Below, one piece after another: positions 56,414 to 64,000 of a DNA stretch of 64,000 nucleotides. This DNA comes from Mixia osmundae IAM 14324 (taxonomy: Eukaryota; Basidiomycota; Mixiomycetes; Mixiales; Mixiaceae): positions 799,361 to 863,360 of the forward strand of contig NW_014575563.1 of NCBI RefSeq assembly GCF_000708205.1, given 5' to 3'. Numbering within the stretch: the first letter of the stretch is position 1; every line of letters begins with the position of its first letter. The position numbers and the translations under genes are program-made. The notes beneath the pieces are model-generated. The model was not told the DNA's origin. It saw nothing but the letters and a program-made list of their open reading frames with translations, and made no database searches.

Positions 56414-58765
56414 ATGCCAGATTCACTGTCAGTCTCAAGCTGGGCAAGCAGTCTCGAGCGAGATACGGCACCCACTTCTCCAGAGCTATCCACTATACTT
56501 TCGTTCGATGGTGACAGAAAGAAGAAACCGACCAAGACTAAACGCAAGCAACTATGTGCTTGCGACTCCTGCAGATTGCGTCGGGTCAAATGTGTCAGAG
56601 AGCCCGGCGAAAGCATCTGTGTGGAATGTCAGAAGAAGGGTATTGCGTGCACGAGCATCTATGTTTCCAACAAGGTGCGTTTGCTGCTATAGCACAAAGC
56701 AAGGTAAGCTAATGCGCTCGATACAGCTACCAAAGACAGCTCGTGCTGGCAAGCGCATACATCAGGCTCGCGTTCTATATGGCGAGCAGCGTACAGATAG
56801 CTTCGGTCTGAGCGACTCCGACACGGGCATCTCTATGCCTAGCGAAAGCGCCTCGATGCTAGCCTCTCATTTGCTTGACGTCTATTCGAGCACGGTGCAC
56901 GCACGTTTCCCTTTTGTTGACTTTGCTCGTCTGCACATGGAGTTCGAAGGCGCCAATCGCAACGTTGCCGAAATGGGCGACAGCGAGGCGCTCTGCGTCG
57001 TCGTTCAGGCAGTCGCGGCACGCTATTCAGACTCGGCAAGCATCATAGGGGAGGGTCCTCGTCTATCATCGCTGTCTGGTCACGAGTCCATCTCGCTAGC
57101 ACAATACGGGCTCGCCCGCGAGACTTTTGTCGACCTCATGGGCAGTCGCGCGATGCGAATCATCGACAGTAAAGGCACGATGCACACTCCTTCGATCGAA
57201 AACGTCTGCGCTCTGTTCCTCTTGCAGAACCTGATTGAGAATGCACCTACTCCTGGGCGCCGTCACAAAGCGAGGCATTACTCTGCAGCGCTCATAGAGA
57301 TGCTTCGAGCACTGGCAGAGACCAGCGCAGTCGCAGACAGTATCTCGACAGCAGAAGGCGATACGCAGGCAAGGCTCGAGCGTGAAGCTCGTTTCGTCAG
57401 CAACGGGCAAGCATTTTGTCATGTTCTGTTGCACGACGCGCTTCAGGCCGCGTATTTTGGCCGTCCCTGTCAACTATCAAGCAGCGACATTTCTTTTTTC
57501 TGTCCTTGGCTCGTTACCACCGATCTGGCGCAAGTCCGCGCAGACATTGCGAACAACGGCAGACCGCCAACATTGACGTGCGCCGCGACGATCTTTGGCT
57601 CAGTCGCTATGCTGGCTCGTGCTTTTTGCGAGCAAGTATCCGGCCCTGTGGCTCGGCGCGATGGCGGTCTGAAGATCGAGTTCATCAGGTCGTTCTACGA
57701 AGAAGCCGATCAATGCTTCACATTCTTCGAGATCTGTCAGCTACGTTGGCGCGAGCTTTACCCGGACTTTCGCGTCGCATTCGATACTTGGATCCGGACT
57801 TGCAACTTCTGCCTAGCTGCCCTCGTTGCAGTCACGGACGAGATGCTCATTCGTGTCGCTGCCAACCGTCGTGCATCAGGCGCGTCAGAGTCCGATCCCG
57901 TAACGATCGAATTAGACGACCTCATACTCGAATCTGCCGCTCGTACTTTCGCCTTCAGTCGATACGCTGCGAAGGCATTACAGAACAATGATTTTGATCC
58001 TGCTTGCACGCCTCTCGGCGGCGATGTCTGCATCTGCCTCGTCCGCTTTGCTCGGCACGTACTCAAGACACCGCTTGCTCACGAAGGAGGCCCATCTGAT
58101 TACACTGCAGCTGAAAGGACTGCTCTGGCCACTCAGTAAGTCCTTTTCCGCAAAGTTTTGAGCAAGTCTGATCTTTCCGCAGGTTCCTAGATGGTCTGAA
58201 GAAGCTAGGCTGGCAACGAGGTGAAGCGGGGGAGCACGTCGAAGCTCTGACGGCCGAGATCGAGGCCATAGACTTTCCTCATTACGAAGAGCATCAGCTC
58301 GCTGCGCCTCTGCTCAGCTCTGATACGCTGCCTGATCTATTCTCACTAGAACTCAACCTTGATGCCAATCACGGAGAGGCTCAAGAGGAACGTGATTCGT
58401 ACTTCCCCAATATGCCGTTTCCGAACTTCTCCAGCTTTGCATATGACGCAACATCCGCAGATTCTCACGACATATATCAGCAGACGGATCAAGTTTCGCC
58501 CGATCAGCTACCTCGTCTCAGTCTGACGATACCCAACCTGATACAATTCGATGACAATGACTCGACGCCGCGCGTTCCGTGGCCTGCTCAGGGTCTCGAG
58601 GATACATATCGCTCGCAAGATGCTCAAGAAACTTACTCTCGCATTCAAGACTGGACATCGCTTTGCTCCATACCGGGCATGGAGACGATCGAGCATCACT
58701 CGCCCATTGATCAGCTCGATCTGGACGGCGACTATTTCGAAAGTTCGCACCCATACGATTATTAG
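56414..58765 (+). CDS. Zn2Cys6 fungal transcription factor, paralog 1
   Basis: Exons 56414-56674, 56727-58135 and 58183-58765 encode 750 residues. The binuclear cluster near residues 50-80 reads CDSCRLRRVKCVREPGESICVECQKKGIAC, preceded by a basic run (DRKKKPTKTKRKQ). The middle region is a fungal-specific regulatory domain: SHLLDVYSSTVHARFPFVDF, VVVQAVAARYSDSASIIG, CHVLLHDALQAAYFGRPCQLSSSDISFF. The C-terminus is Asp/Ser/Pro-rich and acidic, a likely activation domain. Intron 1 falls just after the cluster. It is clearly related along its length to the gene at 60940; target genes are unknown. Confidence 0.87.
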
Positions 58766-58822
58766 ACATGCTAGATGTGCACCATTGCATGCAGAGTAGC
58801 AACAACATTTGCTGATGTGCGA

Positions 58823-60661
58823 TCAGAGATTGTGATTATGCAACATTTCTGCGACGTGCAAGTAGAAGCTGATAGGCTTATACTTGATCTTGTGCCCAGA
58901 CCACTGAGCAAATGCATAGCGAATCCTGCCAAGATGCCCGACAAGATCGAGGTGATTGACGTTCTCTAGCGTTCCGCGGTAGTTGCCCCAATTGGATGAC
59001 GAGACAGAGACGAGACCATCGTTTGGACCTTCTTCTCTGTTGATGACGGACCAAGGGAGGCGAAAGATGTCAAAGTATCCAGGTGAGAAGGCAGCGCCGT
59101 AGCTGAAATATTGCACATCCTCCCGATTGGGCGTCTCTTCGTTAAAGGCGGCCATCTTGCCTGTCGTAAGCTGCTCATATGCATCTCCGTTGCCGGGTAT
59201 GCCGACGGCGTCTGTCAATTTCTGCAACGTTCGCACGTTGTCCTCTGGGATGTTCATCAGCGCTGCGTAGCGTAAGGAAAGCAGCCACTCACTGCCGACA
59301 ATGTCATGTAAGAGATAATCTGCAAACGGCGAACCTCGATGAGGCGTGGCTATCGTTGTGATCGATTTGACTGTGAACGTTGTAGGCTGTAGATGCGTGA
59401 CGAGGAAGCGACAATCAAGTCCTCCCATGCTATGTCCAATGAGATTGATTTCCCGGCCTTTCATGTGTTCTTCGATAAAGGCAGCAAGCGCTCTCGCTCG
59501 AGTTTCTATGCTTGCCGAGGCAGGCACAGTGGTCACTAGTACCTCAACGCCGAGCTCCTCCAGAGCCTCTTTGACGCCGCGCCAGTAGCTAATCTGCAAA
59601 TGAGGAATTGACTTTGGTCCTAGCTTGTCAAAGCCGAAGAGACCATGTGCAAAGACCATTGGGTAGCGCGGCTTATCGTAGCGCTCCTTGATGGTCGACC
59701 AGGCAGGTTCTCCGTCTTGTTGGTCCTCGTCGTCCATGTAGCGCTTCTGGGTATGATCGGACTCGCCTTTGATCTCATTCTCAGCAGAGCCGAGAAGCGC
59801 TTGCCATAGTGAAGTTGGCGTCGGCGCTTCCAAAGTTGCAAAGCCAGCTCGTTCGGGCGACCGCTGCAGGGCTTCGCTAAGTAGCGAATTGCCGTCGAAG
59901 CTGGTACTCTCACGCACGGCTTGCTTGCCGGCAAGGAGTTGCATGACCGAATCTTGCCTTTCGACGGGCATGTCTGCCGGTTCGGGTTTCCCCCTCAGTT
60001 GTTTGACATTGTCGTCGACCAGCTTGACTATACTATCGTACCAATTCTCGAAAGAGGGTAGCGGCGACGAAGTGCCATCGGTCGTCTTGCTGATCTCGAG
60101 CTTAGGCGAGCCAGAGACGTCAGCAGGCGGCAGATCGGTGTTGATCGCATCCCTGAGGGATGCACTCAGGTCTTGCGCAGCGGTCAGGGCTGCGCTCGTA
60201 CTCGCATGACGCGCCTCACCAGCCAGCCGTCCAGCATTCTCGTTTCTAGTCAGTCTGTGCGCGCGAGCAAGACGCTCAACAGTCTCCAAACTGGCTGAAC
60301 GCGCTCTCGCTCGTGCACCGGGCCGCGAGAGAACAGCAGCAGACTCTGGTCGAGCGATTGACAGATCCAATGAGCTAACTTTTGCTTGCAGAGACGACAA
60401 TTCCGCTACAGGCTCGGTGGTGAGCCGCTGAGACCCAGCAGTGAACGAATGAGTTGGTGATGTGCGCAGTGATGCAGCAGCCAGGTCTGTTGCTGGCCGC
60501 CGTCCGGATGCGAGCGCTGGTCGAGCTGCAGGCTCTGGCTCGATTAGCTCGCTGGCAGAGCTGTCAATGTCGGCGGCTGCGGCATTGACGCTGCGGTGAG
60601 GACTCGACATATGCGATATGATAGGCCGTAGACTGCGTCGGGAGACATGCGTAATGCGCAT
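58823..60661 (-). CDS. TGL2: Triacylglycerol lipase of the TGL2 / bacterial LipA type, probably mitochondrial
   Basis: A single exon of 612 residues from ATG 60661; the frame extends upstream only from a GTG. The first 18 residues (MRITHVSRRSLRPIISHM) are basic and amphipathic, like a matrix presequence. Residues about 40-290 are Ala/Ser-rich and disordered. The lipase domain follows: YPMVFAHGLFGFDKLG, LVTTVPASASIETRA, nucleophile elbow LIGHSMGGLDCRFL, TIATPHRGSPFADYLL, Asp in GPNDGLVSVSS and His in VNHLDLVGHLG. The family includes yeast Tgl2, a mitochondrial lipase acting on short-chain tri- and diacylglycerols. It is one of the few intronless genes here and sits between two paralogous regulators. 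Confidence 0.85.
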   Translation of the reverse strand: MRITHVSRRSLRPIISHMSSPHRSVNAAAADIDSSASELIEPEPAARPALASGRRPATDLAAASLRTSPTHSFTAGSQRLTTEPVAELSSLQAKVSSLDLSIARPESAAVLSRPGARARARSASLETVERLARAHRLTRNENAGRLAGEARHASTSAALTAAQDLSASLRDAINTDLPPADVSGSPKLEISKTTDGTSSPLPSFENWYDSIVKLVDDNVKQLRGKPEPADMPVERQDSVMQLLAGKQAVRESTSFDGNSLLSEALQRSPERAGFATLEAPTPTSLWQALLGSAENEIKGESDHTQKRYMDDEDQQDGEPAWSTIKERYDKPRYPMVFAHGLFGFDKLGPKSIPHLQISYWRGVKEALEELGVEVLVTTVPASASIETRARALAAFIEEHMKGREINLIGHSMGGLDCRFLVTHLQPTTFTVKSITTIATPHRGSPFADYLLHDIVGSEWLLSLRYAALMNIPEDNVRTLQKLTDAVGIPGNGDAYEQLTTGKMAAFNEETPNREDVQYFSYGAAFSPGYFDIFRLPWSVINREEGPNDGLVSVSSSNWGNYRGTLENVNHLDLVGHLGRIRYAFAQWSGHKIKYKPISFYLHVAEMLHNHNL

Positions 60662-60939
60662 GAGCTCAGCAGCACGGCTAGGCGCTGATCCGAAAGTGCG
60701 GCGTTGAAGTGACACGTGTCACATACCAAGACCAAAGTGAGCTGATCCGGGCTCGGCCCTGCCAGAGACTCAATTCGGGGGAAGCAAGTCGGCGCACACT
60801 CTGTCTACTGAGCGTAGCTGCAACGACTGACAACGCTCGAGTGCATCGTCCAAGGACGTTGCTGACCCCAGCTAGGCACTGCCGACCTACTAGCCGATCC
60901 TGAGCCGAGCAGCAAGTCCGAGGCGGCAGCAAGGCCAAG

Positions 60940-63265
60940 ATGAGCGCGAAGCTCAAGTCAACCTCGCCAGAGCACACCGGTCAGGATTCGAGCGTGCCCA
61001 CAAAGAAGCGCAGGGTGCAGAACTCGAGCTGCGATGCATGCCGGCTGCGTCGAGTCAAGTGCGACAGGCAGGCGGGACAACAAAAATGTGATGGTTGCGC
61101 GGCCAAGGCGATCGCATGTACCTACCAATATGTGTCCAGCAAGCCCAAGCAGTCACGTTCCGGCAAGCTCATCGAGCAAGCCAAAGCAATCTATGGCGCC
61201 GATCAGCGCGCAGAGGGTGACAGTCCCGTTGCCTCTACATCTGCAGTCTCGCCTCACTCGCCCAATGATCCACCTGCGAGGATGCCCATCATCCGTCGGC
61301 CCGGTCTGAGCGCGAGAGATGTCGAGGCTCGCATCGTGCAGCACCAGCTGGCGGACTCTCTCAGCTCGCATTTGCTCAGCTGCTACTTTGCAGACTCGAC
61401 GCTTCAGATTCCTATCATATCCTGGAATGACTTTCAGGCAAAGTATGACGAAGCCGGATGTGATCCGCAAGCGATGGGTCCTATCAGCGCTGCTGTCTGT
61501 TGCGTCCTCGAGGCAGTCACCGCACGCATATCTGACTCGCCTGCTATTCTGGGACCCAACGCGCCAAAAATGGCCGATCTCAAGAACCGTCGGGGACAGT
61601 CATTATCGCTCTGGGGCAAGAGACGCGAGGCTTTCTGCGACATGATGCTCAATCGTGCTATATCGGCCTGTGCAGAAGTCGAGATAACACGCAAACCCAC
61701 CAGCGAGGCTATTGCTGCTCTCATCCTGCTCGAGCATCTCGTCGATCGGGGTGATCATCGTCAGCGATCAGGTCGCTACTACTTTGCATCTGCTGTCGAG
61801 CTCATGCGTGGCGCCATCGACGATGCAGACACGGTCACAGCGCAATCTGCCGACTACCAGAGCATTCGCGGCGGTCGCTGCTGGTGGGGTTGTTTCGTTC
61901 GAGACGCCATCGGTGCCGCCTATTCCGGCCGCATGCCACTACTCACTCAAGCCGACCTTGATCTCATGGGAGGCCCTCTGCTCGGACAGATGGACTTCAA
62001 TTCGATCTGGCAGTCACTGCATGACGATGACCCGATCAATGTCTCGCGCAGTGCAGTCACAGGCCTTTTTGGTCATCTTGCATTCCTTGCTCGAGAATTT
62101 GCGCAAGAGCTCTCATCGACTGCCGCTAGAGAGGCGGGCCTGAATACAGATTACTATCGCGTCTTCTGGAAGTCTGTTGACGAGAGCGCCTCTCTGTGCG
62201 CGTTCTGCGCTTCTCGGGCGCGCATCTTGTTCAAAGATCGACCGGACGCATTCGACATCTGGGTCCGCAGTGCTGGCTACGTACGGTCATCGCTCGTTAG
62301 CTTGGCGCACGATCTTTTATGTGGCAAGCGAGAGGCGCTCCTGCGCGAGGAGGAGAAGGATGCCGAGAAGATAAGCGAGGTCGATAGACTGCTCGAAGAG
62401 AGCTCTATACGAGTTTTCAATGCCGCCCGGGAAATGTCTGATCTTGTCAAGACGTCCCTTGATGCTTCTGCCGGCGTAGGATCGACGTTGACCTTTGCGC
62501 AGCTATCTTCTTTTGCCTGGCATTTGCTCAATGCGCCGACCAATGACGTTGGTGGTCCTGCAAGTTATACATGGAAGGTCAAGCAAGAAGCGATCAATGT
62601 GTAAGCTGCCTGATCACGTGTGCCTAGTGATACTGATGTGCGCCGTGTCCAGTATGCTTGATGCGTTACGCTCGCTCGGTTGGAGCTGGCCAGAAGTCGA
62701 AGCCGACATCGAGAGGATATCCAGTACGCTGGCTGCGCAAGCGGGTGGCCGGCCAACGGACGGATATGCCAGCCAAAACGCCAAGCGCTCGCATCTCAAT
62801 GGATCACCTGCCAACCGACTCAAGATGGCGCACAATGTCTCTTCCGTTCGGGATGCAACATCTCCCAACAATAACATCGCCACGCTTGCCGATGTTGCGG
62901 TCGCGCAATTACAAGGACAGCCCAACGATCAGATGCACTACACCGCTCCACTCCAGAACGGAAGCACCGAGCCCTATTCTGCCTCGAGCAACACATTCAT
63001 GCAACCTGGCGATGATCCCAATGCATTCCAAACTTACGCTCTCGGATCACCGAACATCGTTCTGCCCTCGAGCTGGTTCGCCGCATTCGGCTCGCTCGGC
63101 GGCGCGCCTTCGCCGGGACCAAGCAGATATTTATACTCAGAAATCGATGCCTTTAGTGCTGCGCAATCACTCGCAACAGGCCCTACGCCCGGAGCGTCTG
63201 GCTACTACAATCAGTTCGAAACGCTCAGTGGACAGACTGCGGATATAGGTGGCTCGATATATTGA
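60940..63265 (+). CDS. Zn2Cys6 fungal transcription factor, paralog 2
   Basis: Exons 60940-62600 and 62653-63265 encode 757 residues. The cluster near residues 30-62 is CDACRLRRVKCDRQAGQQKCDGCAAKAIAC, flanked by KKRRVQNSS and YVSSKPKQS. The regulatory domain parallels paralog 1: ADSLSSHLLSCYFADSTLQIPIISW, VLEAVTARISDSPAILGP, VRDAIGAAYSGRMPLLTQADLDL, SFAWHLLNAP. The C-terminus is Asn/Ser/Pro-rich rather than acidic. It lacks the intron that follows the cluster in paralog 1, while the 3' intron is at the matching position (before LDxLxxLGW). Head to head with the lipase gene, 278 bp apart. Confidence 0.88.
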
Positions 63266-63322
63266 TCGATGTACATCACTTATGCTACCCTTACATAATT
63301 GTTGCTCATTGCATCTTCGTCA

Positions 63323-63961
63323 TCATTTACTTTTTGCTGAGGTACTGCTCAAGACTTCAATCTTCGGCCGTTTTGAGACCGCTTGCGGCTTGTCATCATG
63401 ATCTGATTCGTTCTCGTACTCTTCCTCGTCATCGAGTTCTTCGTCATCATCTTCATCATCATCTTCGTCAGAAAACGGCTCTTGGATGGGGGAGTAGTGT
63501 CGCTTCCTACGATTGGCGACTCGGACGACGTCAAAGACGCCTGGCTCGACCTCCTGTGTGGAGCTCAGCCATGGAGCGCGTATGCATCCGCCTTATTACG
63601 TGCCACTCTAGCCCATCCTTCAGGTATGCACATGTCCAGCGTCTCGTCGTACTCTGATTCGTCGTCTTCGTCGTACTCATCTTCCTCGCTCAGGGCCTCG
63701 GGTGCTGCCACTGGCGGCTTCCTCTCCTCAAAGACGCCTGCCGCGACTTCCTGCATCCTGACATCAATGCTGCGTTGTGTAGTCCCGCGGGAGTCACAAC
63801 CATCTCGATGTGGCCTTCTGGCGTATCTGAGCTAGCATCGGATTGTGAGCCGTCATCGCTGTCAATGGCCGTGACTTTGATGCCCTCTGCGCTTGGCTCT
63901 TTTGGCAGTGCAGCGTTGGCTGCCTTCAGCTCAGGTAGAAACGCTTTGGCTCGAGCCACGG
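63323..63961 (-). CDS. 3' part of an acidic nuclear-type protein (NOPCHAP1-like?), 5' end outside window
   Basis: Visible exons are about 63961-63823, 63769-63607 and 63553-63323. The first has RAKAFLPELKAANAALPKE, resembling the conserved start of NOPCHAP1/C12orf45-type snoRNP assembly factors. Later exons carry EVAAGVFEERK and VEPGVFDVVRVANRRKRHY, then a long Asp/Glu tract and a basic end (KRPKIEVLSSTSAKSK). The intron 63554-63606 is clean GT-AG (53 bp). The 63770-63822 intron is phase-correct only with a weak GC donor (GCCAGA), so that junction is doubtful. A TAG acceptor at 63962 implies more exons upstream beyond 64000. Confidence 0.5.
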
Positions 63962-64000
63962 CTACGATTGAGTGAAAGTGAGATCAGAGGATCGGCATGG

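Noticed and set aside
1-64000. Mobile elements, virus-like elements, CRISPR, rRNA
   Set aside because: No reverse transcriptase, integrase, transposase or capsid motifs, no long terminal repeats, no spaced repeat arrays and no rRNA sequence were recognised in any frame read.

Overview
The window looks like a piece of nuclear chromosome from a gene-dense fungus, most likely a basidiomycete. About 37 protein genes lie in 64 kb. Nearly all are cut by many short introns (mostly 45-65 bp, often with CTGAC or CTAAC branch sites). Intergenic spaces are often about 100 bp, and the gene set is eukaryotic housekeeping: eIF3 subunits, a nucleoporin, a chromatin remodeler, splicing factors, mitoribosomal proteins. 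The compactness, roughly mid-50s GC and intron density would suit a small Pucciniomycotina genome (Mixia-like), but the species cannot be fixed from sequence alone. I see no rRNA, tRNA, CRISPR, virus-like element or intact transposon.

Layout. 1-5 kb: tail of a GPI-anchored protein, RNase III-fold mitoribosomal protein, eIF3g, NSP1. 5-10 kb: SWR1. 10-13 kb: a Dsc2/UBAC2-like rhomboid, a NIP30-domain (FAM192A/Fyv6) protein, a Gln/Gly-rich protein. 13-20 kb: an unresolved Cys-rich gene, a Kre9/Knh1-like GPI protein, and a 1,589-residue protein joining a CBM21 glycogen-binding module to a full MDR oxidoreductase. 20-28 kb: ARB1, uL1, mitochondrial uL13, a lipase-like hydrolase, ISY1. 28-36 kb: Pgc1-like phospholipase, SAP18, two neighbours sharing a DEK_C-like segment (one carries a SWIB domain), mitochondrial malate dehydrogenase. 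36-46 kb: IRC3-type helicase, ELP4, PP4 catalytic subunit, GIS2-like zinc-knuckle protein, a possible ubiquitin-fold protein, a Laa2/aftiphilin-like adaptor accessory, a Nudix hydrolase. 47-56 kb: NOB1, eIF3b, a small membrane protein, an alpha/beta hydrolase, FCP1. 56-64 kb: two paralogous Zn2Cys6 regulators on either side of a TGL2-like lipase, then a gene running off the right edge.

Exon coordinates were derived by hand: I joined open frames at splice sites that restore conserved protein sequence and keep the reading phase, and checked that exon sums are multiples of three. The most striking result is that at least 13 of about 114 inferred introns need a GC rather than a GT donor, far more than the roughly 1% usual in fungi. 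Other points of interest are the CBM21-MDR fusion, ATG-only and 4-nt first exons, an inverted duplicate of about 185 bp, and frequent head-to-head gene pairs with about 100 bp between start codons.
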